Shown here: positions 28,773-39,900 of the stretch, in pieces | Layout: every line of letters begins with the position of its first letter | Numbering within the stretch: position 1 is the stretch's first letter | DNA from: Saprospiraceae bacterium | GTDB lineage: Bacteria; Bacteroidota; Bacteroidia; Chitinophagales; Saprospiraceae | Direction of reading: 5' to 3' | Length of the DNA stretch: 64,000 nucleotides | Assembly (NCBI GenBank): GCA_022448945.1 | Contig: JAKVCV010000013.1 | Span: 42,716 to 106,715 of the forward strand | Translations under genes and position numbers: made by a program | The notes under the pieces: generated by a model | What the model was told of the DNA's origin: nothing | Database searches by the model: none | What the model saw: the letters and a program-made list of their open reading frames with translations, nothing else

Positions 28773-29975
28773 ATGTTTAATAACGTCAAACTTTCATTAG
28801 CAAAGGAGCTGCACGATATAAAGGAAGCAGGTCTATATAAAGAAGAACGTATTATTACATCACCTCAATCTGCTGATATTAAAACCAATGAGGCGGGTAG
28901 TGTAATTAATTTTTGTGCCAATAACTATCTTGGTTTGTCTGCTCATCCAGCAGTAATTGAAGCAGCAAAGGCTGCTATAGATTCACATGGTTATGGTATG
29001 TCCTCTGTTCGTTTTATTTGTGGTACTCAGGATATTCACAAAGAGTTGGAACTAAAGATTTCTGAATTTTTGGGTATGGAAGATACCATTCTATATGCAG
29101 CCGCTTTTGATGCCAACGGGGGAGTATTTGAGCCAATTCTTCATAAAGAAGATGCTATTATTTCCGATGAGCTTAATCACGCTTCCATAATTGATGGAAT
29201 TCGTTTATGTAAGGCGGCACGTTATCGTTATAAACATAACAATATGGCTGACTTGGAAGAACAGCTTATAGCTGCTAAATCGGCACGTCGTAGATTGATT
29301 GTCACAGATGGGTCCTTTTCTATGGATGGCACCATTGCACAATTGGATAAGATCTGTGATTTGGCAGATAAATATGATGCTATGGTCATGATAGATGAAT
29401 GTCATTCGACTGGATTCTTAGGAAAAACAGGACGTGGGGTTCATGAGTACAGAGATGTAATGGGACGTATTGATATAATAACCGGGACACTTGGTAAAGC
29501 ACTTGGTGGTGCATCTGGAGGTTTTACTGCTGCACGTAAGGAAATAGTTGATATGTTGCGTCAAAGATCTCGTCCTTATTTATTTTCAAATACTGTTGCT
29601 CCTTCTATAGTAGGGGCTTCTATAAAGGTATTGGAATTACTTTCTTCGAGTACTGAACTACGTGATAAACTTGAAGAGAATACAAAATTCTTCAGAAATG
29701 AAATGACCAAAGCAGGTTTTGATATTGTTCCTGGCGATCATCCAATTGTCCCAATTATGTTGTATGATGCAGTTTTGTCACAGCAAATGGCATCTAAATT
29801 ATTAAATGAGGGAATCTATGTAATTGGTTTTTATTATCCAGTAGTTCCTAAAGGTAAGGCACGTATTCGTGTTCAAATGTCTGCAGCTCATGACCGTCAT
29901 CATCTTGAGAAAGCTGTTGCAGCATTTACCAAAGTTGGTAAAGAACTGGGTGTTCTTAAGGACCTTGTTCAATAA
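28773..29975 (+). CDS. kbl: Glycine C-acetyltransferase (2-amino-3-ketobutyrate CoA ligase)
   Basis: 400 residues, normal for the family. PLP enzyme that cleaves 2-amino-3-ketobutyrate with CoA to glycine and acetyl-CoA. Visible are [65 protein letters not shown] (PLP Asp and His) and the Schiff-base lysine in [13 protein letters not shown]. Second gene of a tight operon with threonine dehydrogenase, ended by a strong terminator. Confidence 0.97.
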   Translation: MFNNVKLSLAKELHDIKEAGLYKEERIITSPQSADIKTNEAGSVINFCANNYLGLSAHPAVIEAAKAAIDSHGYGMSSVRFICGTQDIHKELELKISEFLGMEDTILYAAAFDANGGVFEPILHKEDAIISDELNHASIIDGIRLCKAARYRYKHNNMADLEEQLIAAKSARRRLIVTDGSFSMDGTIAQLDKICDLADKYDAMVMIDECHSTGFLGKTGRGVHEYRDVMGRIDIITGTLGKALGGASGGFTAARKEIVDMLRQRSRPYLFSNTVAPSIVGASIKVLELLSSSTELRDKLEENTKFFRNEMTKAGFDIVPGDHPIVPIMLYDAVLSQQMASKLLNEGIYVIGFYYPVVPKGKARIRVQMSAAHDRHHLEKAVAAFTKVGKELGVLKDLVQ

Positions 29976-29990
29976 TAATATCAGAAATAA

Positions 29991-30030
29991 AAAAGCCACT
30001 TATATTTTAGAAATTAAGTGGCTTTTTTTT
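29991..30030. terminator. Intrinsic terminator after kbl
   Basis: Perfect 12-bp stem AAAAGCCACTTA (29991-30002)/TAAGTGGCTTTT (30015-30026) with T-run to 30030. Sits between convergent kbl and the SulP gene and probably serves both. Confidence 0.9.
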
Positions 30031-30031
30031 A

Positions 30032-31876
30032 TTATTCATTAACAAAGTTTTTTTCTAACCATTCAGAACATTCTTTAAAGTCATTAAAACAGTATTCACT
30101 TAAAATTAAGTCAGGAATAATGTCGAATGTTTTAAACATTTCAAGTGGTTGACCATGTAAGTTGGTAAATACTACCTTGATATCTTCATCGTGGAGATCT
30201 AAAATAGCATTTTCCATAGCATATAAACCTGATTGATCTACATAAGGTACTTTGTCCATTCTAATTACCACTACTTTAACATCTGGCAGTGAACTTGTAA
30301 GGTTTTGAAAACGAGAAGCAAATCCAAAGAATAATGGACCATCCAAGTGTTTGATGTATACTTTTGAACCTAATTTTTTCATTGTATCAACTTCATCGGA
30401 CCAAGACAACTCAGGTATAAATTCAGATAATGGAATAACTTTAGTTCTTTTTTCTATAACATCAGATATGTTTTTCATAAACAAAACGCAAGAAAGCATT
30501 AAACCAACAAAAACAGCTTCGATCAATCCAACAAAAACTGTTAATATCAGTACAATTAACATTACAAAAACTTCAGTTTTTGGTAGTTGTCTAATATGCT
30601 TTAGCCCTTTGTAATCCATTACGCCAATACCAACTGTTACTAAAATTCCAGCTAATACAGCTGCAGGTATTTTAGAAGCTATAGGTCCTAAAGCCAATAA
30701 AATTACTAGTAATAAAACTCCAGCAATCATACCAGATATTTTAGTTTTACCCCCCGATTTTATATTTATTACAGTACGAATAGTAGCACCTGCTCCTGGG
30801 ATTCCACCAAATAGTGCAGCTATAGAGTTGCCAATGCCCTGACCAACTAACTCCTGGTCTGGTTTATGTCTAGTATTAGTCATATTGTCAGCAACAATTG
30901 ATGTTAGCAGAGAGTCAATGGTTCCTAAAAGTGCTAATGATACTGCGGTAAAAAGATAAGGGGCAATATCAGCAAAATTAAAACCATAAAAAACATCGAG
31001 ATGTAGCAATGGAAATTCGCTAGGAATATTACCAATATCTCTATATTCTGGTAGAAGACAATAAGCACCAATAGAAACAAGTAATAAGGCAACCAGTGTA
31101 CTTGGAACAGCATCAGTAATTTTTTTAAATCCAAAAATGATAACAATAGTTAATAATCCCATTAAAAGATCTATATAGTTAATGTTGTTTTTTGTTCTAC
31201 CTAATTGTTTAATAGTACCGTTCACACCAGAAGCATTACTAGCAGCAATTCCTTTAGCACTTTTTATAATGTCCTCATATTTTATAGCTTCAGTCAGATT
31301 GGTAGTGCTATTCATATCTTTGAGAGCTAGTGTTCCATCTTTAGATTGTTCCTGTATAATTTTTTCTAAAATTACCAGTTCTGCTTGAGGAATATATTGT
31401 TTTACATATTCTTCGTCTTCATTAGCATAATATCCAACCATTGGGTTTATTTGTGTAATAATAATAATAACACCAATCCCAGTCATAAAACCAGATATAA
31501 CGGGATAGGGTATATAGCGGATATATTTACCTATTTTTAGAACTCCGAATAGAATTTGGAAAACTCCAGCCAGGAAAAAAACCATAAGGATAGCTGGAAG
31601 CGCTTTGTTTAAGTCGCCATCGTTTGTAGCTAATAATCCAGCAATAATAACCATACTTACAGCTGTCATGGGGGCGGTTGGACCAGAAATCTGTGTGGAC
31701 GTACCACCAAACAAAGCTGCAAAAAAACTAATAAATATTGCCCCATATAAACCTGCAGTTGCACCCATTCCAGATTGAACTCCAAATGCAAGTGCTAAAG
31801 GAAGTGCAACAATTCCAGCGGTGATTCCACCAAAAATATCACCTTTAAGATGCGAAAAATCAAAACCGAACTTCAT
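30032..31876 (-). CDS. SulP-family anion transporter with STAS domain
   Basis: 614 residues. N-terminal membrane domain of about 12-14 helices starting GDIFGGITAGIVALPLALAFGVQSGMGATAGLYGA, with the SLC26/SulP signature region TSTQISGPTAPMTAVS. A C-terminal cytoplasmic STAS domain (about 505-605) has VVVIRMDKVPYVDQSGLYAMENAI. Family members carry sulfate, bicarbonate or other anions with Na+ or H+; the substrate is not decidable here. An insert with charged residues (about 150-240) separates early helices. No carbonic anhydrase or sulfur-assimilation gene is adjacent. Confidence 0.92.
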   Translation of the reverse strand: MKFGFDFSHLKGDIFGGITAGIVALPLALAFGVQSGMGATAGLYGAIFISFFAALFGGTSTQISGPTAPMTAVSMVIIAGLLATNDGDLNKALPAILMVFFLAGVFQILFGVLKIGKYIRYIPYPVISGFMTGIGVIIIITQINPMVGYYANEDEEYVKQYIPQAELVILEKIIQEQSKDGTLALKDMNSTTNLTEAIKYEDIIKSAKGIAASNASGVNGTIKQLGRTKNNINYIDLLMGLLTIVIIFGFKKITDAVPSTLVALLLVSIGAYCLLPEYRDIGNIPSEFPLLHLDVFYGFNFADIAPYLFTAVSLALLGTIDSLLTSIVADNMTNTRHKPDQELVGQGIGNSIAALFGGIPGAGATIRTVINIKSGGKTKISGMIAGVLLLVILLALGPIASKIPAAVLAGILVTVGIGVMDYKGLKHIRQLPKTEVFVMLIVLILTVFVGLIEAVFVGLMLSCVLFMKNISDVIEKRTKVIPLSEFIPELSWSDEVDTMKKLGSKVYIKHLDGPLFFGFASRFQNLTSSLPDVKVVVIRMDKVPYVDQSGLYAMENAILDLHDEDIKVVFTNLHGQPLEMFKTFDIIPDLILSEYCFNDFKECSEWLEKNFVNE

Positions 31877-32249
31877 ATTTATATTTTAGTTTAGTGTGAA
31901 GATTAAATAAGTATTAAAATTTATACAGAATGGTATTCTATATTTCTATTAATGATAATAAGGGTATATCTAAAAGTATAAATTTGGTAGATAAAAATAA
32001 AGAATTTAGTTGATTTTTATAATGTATAAATTAAATATTGATTTTTTATTTATTTATCCTAAGCCTTTAATTAATAATTGTATATATTAATAACTTTTAC
32101 TATTCTTATGAAATTGTATTCACAATTAGTTATTTAATTTCTTTGGTGGTTTTATGAAATTAATCATTTAATTAAGTAACTATTTTAGTGGAAAACCCAT
32201 ATAAGCATTAAAGCATTGTTTTTAATCTATTTCTATTTTATTGACTTCT
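31877..32249. other. Divergent AT-rich intergenic region
   Basis: 373 bp between the SulP gene and the metalloprotease gene. Extremely AT-rich. No exact TAnnTTTG element, hairpin or small ORF stands out on either strand. Confidence 0.4.
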
Positions 32250-34214
32250 ATGAAACCTTTTACCAACTTTCCCGATATTCAATTTTACAATTTTTTATTT
32301 TTTATTTTTTTTGTTATTGGAACTTCTTCTAGTGCTCAAGAAAATTCTATTCGACAATGTGGGACAGAAATTGACGAAGAGAATATTCAACAACTGATTG
32401 AGTTAAATCGTAATTTGAATAGCCATATAAATAACGATTTTTCACGTCTCTACACAGGCACTACTTTTTTTGTTCCTGTACAGATTCATATTATCAGAAC
32501 TAATAGTGGAAATGGTGGTATTTCAGCCACTGATGCATTGGCTGCATTTGATCGGCTAAATGAGTATTATATTGATGCAAGTATACATTTTTATCAATGT
32601 TCTTCTATAAATTATATTGATGATTCTATATATTATGACTATAACAAATCTCAGAAGTCAGCGTTAGATGCTGCTTATGGTGTTTCTAATGTGGTTAATA
32701 TTTATGTAGCTAATACAGTTTCAAGTAGCAGTGGTTCAATTTGTGGGCATGCTGAATTCCCTGGTGGTCTTGACTTAGTCATGCAGAGTGCAAGTTGTAT
32801 GAAAAATGGCTCTACCTTAATACATGAGATGGGCCATTATCTTAGTTTGTATCATACACATGAAACTGTATTTGGGTCTGAATCTGTAAATGGATTGGAT
32901 TGTCTGTTTCAAGGGGATCAGATTTGTGATACACCTGCAGATCCTCGACTTAGAACTTCCAACTTTAACAGTGCTGGGTGTTATTACTATGGTACTAATA
33001 GTGATGAAAATGGAGAGCAATATAATCCTATGGTTAATAATATAATGTCATACGCTTCCAAGGAATGTCGTACAGTTTTTACACTAGGTCAGACTATCAG
33101 AATTTTATCTGCTCTGCAGTTGTCGCGTTCTTATCTTAGCTGTACTACTCCACCTTTAGAAGCTTTTTTTTATTCTAATCCAGAATTATCATGTACTTCA
33201 AATAAACAATATGATTTCTATAATGCGTCTTTAGGAAATCCTACATCTTATTCCTGGGATTTTGGTGATGGAATAGGCAGTTCTTCTTCTGAATCTCCAA
33301 GTTATACTTATTCTTCTAAGGGGATCTATACGGTATCTTTAACTGTAGATAATGGAACTACAACGGATACCTATACCAGGAAAGTAGTAGTGGGAGCAAT
33401 TGTTCCTCCCTATAATGTTGATTTTGAAAATGGAAGTGATGCACTAGATCAATTTGAAATATCTCAAAGTATGAAAAATAAAGTTTCAGTTGATAGTATT
33501 ACAGCCTCTGGAGGTAGTTATTCATTATTATTTGATGGTACTGAATCAAATGCTTCTAGTCCATATTTTAAAACGCCTACGGATTCTACAGCATTTATGA
33601 CATTATGGAATCCTTTTTTTAAATCAGCTGTTACGCTATGTGTAGATGCAACGGATTTTTCTACTTTACAGTTAACATTTGATAAAAGACAATTTTTTGC
33701 TTACAATGTTAATTATACTAATTTAAGAATCACAGTAAATGGTAATATCCTAGATTCTGTTTTTCAAGTAGTTACTGCTGGTATAGATGATACTGCTTTT
33801 GTATCTGTTAGTTTAGATCTCGATGCTTATGCCGGACAAGTTTTTACCCTGGGGTTTGAAGGGTCTCATAAATATGATAAAAATAATGGTGGAAATAATA
33901 CTGGCAATGCTACCTATATAGATAATATAAATATTGCTGGTACTCCTATTGCTATTGGAACTGAGAAAATAGAATTTAGACATGACTTGGCGCATTTATT
34001 CCCGAATCCTACAAATAATATGTTTTCTATCGAAGGTGTACCTATGGACAAAGATCAAATACAACTATTTAATACATTGGGTCAGGAGGTTACCGCCTTT
34101 GCTTCTGTAGTACAAATTAGCGAAAGTCATTTAGTTGTTGATTTGAAGAATTTAAATAGCGGTACTTATATTATCAAGGGTAAAAGTTTTACTAGAAAAG
34201 TAGTTAAGATATAA
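32250..34214 (+). CDS. Secreted M43 (pappalysin-like) metalloprotease with PKD and T9SS domains
   Basis: The ATG at 32250 is preferred to the TTG three codons earlier. A signal peptide (ending SSAQ) is followed by a zinc-protease domain with HEMGHYLSLYHTHE near residue 195 (HExxHxxxxxH) and Met-turn NIMSYASKEC near 265, as in family M43. A PKD domain (SYSWDFGDGIGSSSSE to GIYTVSLTV, about 335-380) is next, then a MAM/jelly-roll-like domain (VDFENGSDALDQFEIS, about 390-560). The C-terminal T9SS type A sorting domain (LFPNPTNNMFSIEG to GTYIIKGKSFTRKVVKI) directs export and surface attachment. Likely an extracellular protein degrader. Confidence 0.92.
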   Translation: MKPFTNFPDIQFYNFLFFIFFVIGTSSSAQENSIRQCGTEIDEENIQQLIELNRNLNSHINNDFSRLYTGTTFFVPVQIHIIRTNSGNGGISATDALAAFDRLNEYYIDASIHFYQCSSINYIDDSIYYDYNKSQKSALDAAYGVSNVVNIYVANTVSSSSGSICGHAEFPGGLDLVMQSASCMKNGSTLIHEMGHYLSLYHTHETVFGSESVNGLDCLFQGDQICDTPADPRLRTSNFNSAGCYYYGTNSDENGEQYNPMVNNIMSYASKECRTVFTLGQTIRILSALQLSRSYLSCTTPPLEAFFYSNPELSCTSNKQYDFYNASLGNPTSYSWDFGDGIGSSSSESPSYTYSSKGIYTVSLTVDNGTTTDTYTRKVVVGAIVPPYNVDFENGSDALDQFEISQSMKNKVSVDSITASGGSYSLLFDGTESNASSPYFKTPTDSTAFMTLWNPFFKSAVTLCVDATDFSTLQLTFDKRQFFAYNVNYTNLRITVNGNILDSVFQVVTAGIDDTAFVSVSLDLDAYAGQVFTLGFEGSHKYDKNNGGNNTGNATYIDNINIAGTPIAIGTEKIEFRHDLAHLFPNPTNNMFSIEGVPMDKDQIQLFNTLGQEVTAFASVVQISESHLVVDLKNLNSGTYIIKGKSFTRKVVKI

Positions 34215-34345
34215 TGGCTTCCGTTATTTAATTTTTTCCAATTTGTTAATTGTACTATTAAAAAAATAGAATTGATAATAACAGCCTATTATTAGAAAAA
34301 TTTAAAATACACCCAGTTCATATTGACATTTATATTCCCTTTTTT

Positions 34346-34528
34346 ATAGCAGCCCAAGATAAACTGCGTGATTACACTTATGCTCAATTGGATATTTGTA
34401 TGTATTTAGAATACTATAAGAGTAATTTTACTGGAGCATTACCCATCTTTGAAGTCACTAGGGCATAAGCAAAAGCCGAATTTGGAACTTATGATTCATT
34501 GTATGCAGCTATGGCTTATTACTACTAG
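34346..34528 (+). pseudogene. Relic of a TPR (probably TPR-CHAT) gene
   Basis: One frame reads AAQDKLRDYTYAQLDICMYL, then EYYKSNFTGALPIFEVTRA, a TAA at 34466-34468, then AKAEFGTYDSLYAAMAYYY and a stop at 34526. The spacing of Tyr/Ala/Leu and the run A-L-P-x-x-x-x-x-R-A fit the 42-residue TPR units of the CHAT proteins downstream (A-L-P-L-M-N-Q-A-K-N-I). There is no start codon with signal peptide and no CHAT part, so this looks like a decayed fragment of a third family member. It lies in a 759-bp gap otherwise without genes. Confidence 0.5.
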
Positions 34529-34660
34529 TGTTTTTTTTGTTATTATAATTTTAATAACATGCTATAAAAAACAAAAATCACCTGTTTGATTCATCCGTTG
34601 TTATAGTGTTTTCTTTTCTTTTAGTCTCTTTTTTTCTGATAAATCGTATTATTTGTATTT

Positions 34661-34683
34661 TGAATATTTGGCACAAATATTCA
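34661..34683. repeat. Perfect 10-bp inverted repeat
   Basis: TGAATATTTG (34661-34670), spacer GCA, CAAATATTCA (34674-34683), followed by a short T-run. Could be an operator site for a dimeric regulator or a weak hairpin; it lies about 290 bp upstream of the next gene. Confidence 0.45.
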
Positions 34684-34855
34684 TTTTTGTTTATGGGTGT
34701 TGATGTCAATTATAATTTAATATTAATTGAGTAGAAATAGGTGTTGAGATTTTTTCAATATTAAATCATATATTTTCTCATGCTCAATAAGAACTTATGT
34801 TATAAAGAATTCAAGAAAAAAAAGTTTCAATTACCTATTATTTTTATATTTTTTG

Positions 34856-34863
34856 TAGATTTG
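34856..34863 (+). promoter_or_regulatory. Promoter -7 element of the T9SS cargo gene (TAGATTTG)
   Basis: Match to TAnnTTTG, 111 nt before the ATG at 34974. No clear -33 box. Confidence 0.4.
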
Positions 34864-34973
34864 GGATTCGTTAAGGCTATGTTAAGGTAGAAATCATCTT
34901 TTCGTATCGTTTTTGGGAACTTTTTAACAAATTTAATATCCCTATTAATAATATATTTTTAAAAATTACAACT

Positions 34974-36734
34974 ATGAAAAAAATTACAAATTTAATTTCA
35001 AAAATTACACTTTTATTGCTTGCTATTGCTGGCTTAGACTATTCTGCTAATGCACAATGTGCAGCTGGAGAAGTAGAGGTCTATATAGACGTAACTACTG
35101 ATACATGGGGTTATGAACTATATTGGGAACTAGTTCCTACAGGTCAGGTATGTGGTGGTACTACTGTTTTTACAGGAGGAAATCCTACAGTTGGTTGTTC
35201 AGGAGGAGGTCTTCAAGTTGCTACAGGTTCTGATCCTGGTGCATATGGAAACAGTATGACGACTACTGAAGGGCCTTTTTGTTTAACGGTAGGACAAGAT
35301 TATGACATCATTGCTATTGATGATTGGGGAGATGGAGGATCATCTTTTGTTTCAACTTCTCAAGCTTTGAATTTCTCTATGCCAAGTTCTAGTGATACAG
35401 CAAGACATACGTTCACTGCAATTGCTCCTGTAAACCACAACTTAGCAATAGGGAACACAATTACAGGACCAAATGGTTGGTCTTTAAATCACGTAAGACC
35501 TTTACATGATAAGTATTATCCTTTAGATCAATTGACAGCTGCTGAATGTGGAATGGGTCTTGTCGTATCTAATTATGGGCTACAAGATGCAACTAATGTA
35601 TATACAAGATTAAACATTGATTTGATGACTGGACCAGGTGCCTATACCAATGTCTTCACTGATACTTTGCAATTTGGTACAATTTTACCTGACTCTAATG
35701 CAATTGGTATTAAGGCAATTGATTCCTCATGGCACGCAATAGGTGATTATAGATATCAGTATATTATATACCAAGATAGTGTGGATGCAAAACCTTCTTC
35801 GGATACTATTACTGATTATTTTTCTATTACCAGTAACCTTTGGTCACGTGTACCAATGTTGGCAGGAAATCCTCAAGGATCTGGTTCATACTTCCCAGGA
35901 ACAAGTTCTTTTGTTGATGCCTATGAATGGGGATCATTTTACTATATGCCAAATGGAGGAGGAATGCAATTAGATTCTTTTAAGGCTTTCTTTTACCATT
36001 CTACATCTGCAACAGCTGCATCAGCTACGTATCAATTAAGAGTCTATTCAATTCAATTACAAGGGGCTCAATTAGATATGTCTACAGATAAGACCTTAGT
36101 TGCTATTGGTCTTGACACATTGGCTGTTAGTGCTGGGTCTGCTCAATATAGTACTATTACTAATTTATTCGATGGAGGTACAGGAGGTGCATTTAACTTT
36201 TCTGATAATACGTTATATTTCTTTGGTATCCACCAAGAAAATACAACGGCTCCATACTTAAGTGATGGAACGACTTTAAATGGATTGATTCCTATTGGTG
36301 AGCCTATAAATAATGATTTTTCTGTTTATGGTAACACAAATGGTTATCCATTTTTTAACAATATTATGATTTCTGAGAATATGACACCTGCTTATTATAC
36401 TGGCTGGACAAGTGGTGGTATTCCTTCAATGTCTTTTACTCTAAAATCAATAGGAACTTCTACGAATGATGTTGAAAGAAAAGAAATAGAAGATGTTAGG
36501 GTAATGCCAAATCCTACATCTGATCAGTTTACTGTAAGTTATACGCTTGAGAATGCTAGCGATGTTCAGTATATAATAACTGATGTTTCAGGTCGTTTGG
36601 TTCATATAGAAAAAAGCTTTAATGTAACTAATGAAGCAAAAACTTTTGATATTTCTAAACTCCCTTCAGGAGTATATCTTTTGAATATTGTTTCTAACAA
36701 TGCTTCAACTACAAAAAGAATTATCAAAAAATAA
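34974..36734 (+). CDS. Secreted protein with T9SS sorting domain, function unknown
   Basis: 586 residues. Signal peptide about 1-27 (ending SANAQ). An N-terminal beta-rich domain (about 30-150) contains YIDVTTDTWGYELYWELVP and DDWGDGG, a pattern repeated in many T9SS cargo proteins. A long unrecognised middle region (about 160-490) follows, then a T9SS type A sorting domain (VRVMPNPTSDQFTVSYTLEN to GVYLLNIVSNNASTTKRIIKK, about 505-586). It should be exported to the surface or medium. The cell partner or substrate is unknown. Single gene, with its own terminator. Confidence 0.82.
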   Translation: MKKITNLISKITLLLLAIAGLDYSANAQCAAGEVEVYIDVTTDTWGYELYWELVPTGQVCGGTTVFTGGNPTVGCSGGGLQVATGSDPGAYGNSMTTTEGPFCLTVGQDYDIIAIDDWGDGGSSFVSTSQALNFSMPSSSDTARHTFTAIAPVNHNLAIGNTITGPNGWSLNHVRPLHDKYYPLDQLTAAECGMGLVVSNYGLQDATNVYTRLNIDLMTGPGAYTNVFTDTLQFGTILPDSNAIGIKAIDSSWHAIGDYRYQYIIYQDSVDAKPSSDTITDYFSITSNLWSRVPMLAGNPQGSGSYFPGTSSFVDAYEWGSFYYMPNGGGMQLDSFKAFFYHSTSATAASATYQLRVYSIQLQGAQLDMSTDKTLVAIGLDTLAVSAGSAQYSTITNLFDGGTGGAFNFSDNTLYFFGIHQENTTAPYLSDGTTLNGLIPIGEPINNDFSVYGNTNGYPFFNNIMISENMTPAYYTGWTSGGIPSMSFTLKSIGTSTNDVERKEIEDVRVMPNPTSDQFTVSYTLENASDVQYIITDVSGRLVHIEKSFNVTNEAKTFDISKLPSGVYLLNIVSNNASTTKRIIKK

Positions 36735-36756
36735 GACATGTTTTATGTCTATAAAA

Positions 36757-36791
36757 AGAGGCTACCCAGAAGAGGGTAGCCTCTTTTTTTT
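36757..36791 (+). terminator. Intrinsic terminator after the T9SS cargo gene
   Basis: Perfect 11-bp stem AGAGGCTACCC (36757-36767)/GGGTAGCCTCT (36774-36784), loop AGAAGA, followed by a T-run. Confidence 0.92.
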
Positions 36792-36937
36792 GTCTCTTTA
36801 ACAGTTTAATTATTATAAAATAGGTTTAAATTAAATTTTTTACTTTATTATTTGATTAAAACTAAATATTCTACTTATATATTTATTGCTAAAAAAAAGG
36901 TTATAATGTTCCTTAGAAAACCAAAATTACTGGTCTG

Positions 36938-39900
36938 ATGTATAATATAAATCATGTTTTCCAATTTCTCTTTTTGTGTATTTTTACTTTTAATTCTTAT
37001 GCTCAGCAGGATTTTAAGAAATATCTTTTTCTAAGTTATTCTGAGATTGATAGTATTGTGCTTTATGAGGCTAATAAAGGAACTTATGAAAGAGCTATTC
37101 CATATTTAAAGGCAGCCAGAGAAAAAGTTATCAATGAAGTTAATGCAAAAGATTCTGCTTATGCTTTATATACTTCTGATTTAGCATATTGTTATTCAAA
37201 GATTGGAAAATATACTAAAGCTCTTACATTGAATCTTCAAGCAAAATCCATACGTGAAAAAGTATTAGGTAAGGAACATCCGGATTACGCTGAATCACTA
37301 AGTTTATTATCTGAATTGTATTATGATATGGGTGATTTTGATCAAGCAATTTCTTTAGCTACCCAAGTATATAAAATCAGAGAGAAAGTGTTGGGTCATG
37401 AACACCCTGATTTTACTGAGTCTATTAATAATCTAGCCACATTTTATTACCATATAGAAAATTATGAAAAGGCAATTAAATTGTTTGTTCAAGCAAAAAA
37501 TATTAGACAGAAAGTGCATGGTAATGACCATCTTGAATTCGCCAACTCACTCAACAACCTTAGTTTTGTGTATATTGCAATGGCTAACTTTGACAAGGCC
37601 TATCAATGTGTTGTTCAAGCAAAAAATATCAGAGAAAAAGTATTAGGTAAAGAACACACAAGTTTTGCAGCTTCACTAATGACACTAGCTTCTTTACAAT
37701 CAAAAATAGGTAATTATAATCAGGCTCTCTCGCTTTTACTCGAAGCAAAAAATATAAATGAAAAAGTGCTAGGGAAAGAAAATTACAAATATGCTATTGT
37801 GCTATACAATTTAGCTAGTATACATTATCAATTGCACAATTTTGATAAAGCGCTTCCATTTTCTATTGAAGCACAAAAGATCTATGCAAAAGTTTTAGGA
37901 AAGGAACATTCTAATTATGCTACAGTTATTGAGCTAACAGCACTTGTGCATAGTGCTTTGGGCAATTATGACGAGGCATTACCATTGATGAATCAGGCGA
38001 AAAACATTAGAGAAAAGATATTTGGGAAGCAAAGTCTTATTTTTGCAACATCTCTTAATAGTATTGCTGTTTTATATAATTATAGGGGTCAATATGGTAA
38101 GGCCATACCATTGATGAATCAGGCGAAAAATATAAGAGAAAAATTGTTGGGGAAGAAGCACCCTAAATCTGTAAGTTCACTACTTCATTTAACCTCCTTG
38201 TACAAACAAATGGGCAAATATGATGAGGCATGGGATGTTTTATTTGAGGCTGTAAATAGATTGTCATCTAAGGATTTAGAAAAAAAAATAGGTCGTGAAT
38301 GGTCTGATAGTCTTCTTTGTGCAAACTATCCAACCTTAGTGCATTTTAAGTCTATGATAACTGCTTTGGATTGGGCATATTTGTTGTTAGAAAAGGATAG
38401 TAGTATTTCGAACATAAATGAAAAAAAAATTATTGTAATTGATTTAGCAACTGCTTTATTAAATAAAACAAGAAAACAAAGATCAAGTGAAAAAGATAAG
38501 CTAAGGGTACTTTCGTTGAGTAATCTTTGGTTGCAGACTAGTCTTGAGGTATTGAATCCAATAGAACATAGCATTAAAGCTTTTAATGTGAGTGACCAAA
38601 ATAAATCTGTATTGCTTTTGCAAGCTACAAAATCAGAAGCTGCTTATCACTTGGGTGAATTACCAGATTCTTTGGTTTTGAGGGATAAACGATTGATTAA
38701 GAAGTATGATGAAACCCAGGCACAACTATTGGAAAAAAGAGCTGATAGGGAAAAAGATAGCCTTAGGAATACATTAAATCATATTAGTCAGGAAATGGAT
38801 GATTTTAACCAGCTTTTAAAAAATCAATATCCGAAATATTATAAACTAAAATATCAGGATAATGCAGTAAAGGCAGAAGATCTACAAATGAAATTATCTG
38901 AAAAAGCTGCTATTTTAGAATATGTTGTAGCTGATACAATGCTTCATGTTTTTTATCTTGACAAAAAGGAAGTTCAGTGGTATCGAACGGCTATTGATAA
39001 AAAAGTATTAAGTGCTCGTATTAAAACATACCACCATACTTTAAGTAATTATAAGTTTCTTATGGAAGATAAAGAAAAAGCCTACAACAATTTTATAGCC
39101 CATGCACATTGGTTTTACCAGGTTTTGCTCGAGCCTGTATTGAAGGATAAAGAGAACATCCATGATCTTATCATAATACCTGATGGTAAATTAGGACACC
39201 TGCCATTTGAAACATTTTTGACTAAAGAGGCTCCACAGAAAAGTACTGATTATCATCAATTGCATTATTTGATAAAAGATTATAACATCTCCTATAATTA
39301 TGCTGCTTCTCTTTGGTTGGAGAACACAGTGGCTAGTGCTGTGCAAAATAATGGTCAGTTGTTGGCGATGGCTGCCAATTATGAACTTGCATTAGATTCT
39401 ACATTACGGGATAAGCGATTGACAGAAGACCTAAGGGTGCGGGCAGCACTAAAACCATTGCCTGCAGCTAGAAAAGAAGTGGAAGCACTGCAAGAAGAGT
39501 TTCAGGGCTTTTTTGTTTATGATACATTGGCATCTGAATCGTTGGTGAAGAAAATAGCACCAGATTTCGCCATAATACATTTGGCCATGCATGGCATACT
39601 CGATGCTAAAAGACCAATGTTGTCTTCGCTTGTTTTTTCTGAAAACAACGATAGTATTGAATCTAATTTCTGGCAGGCACATGAGATTTCAAAAATGAAA
39701 TTAAATGCCGATCTGGTCGTTTTGTCAGCCTGTGAAACAGGATTTGGTAAATTTGAAACTGGAAACGGTATTGCTTCACTTGCTCGTTCTTTTATGTATG
39801 CTGGTGCCTCATCTCTTATAGTGTCTTTATGGCAGGTGAATGACTTTGCAACCTCAGAGATCATGAAACGGCTTTATAATAATTTAGCAAATGGCATGAA

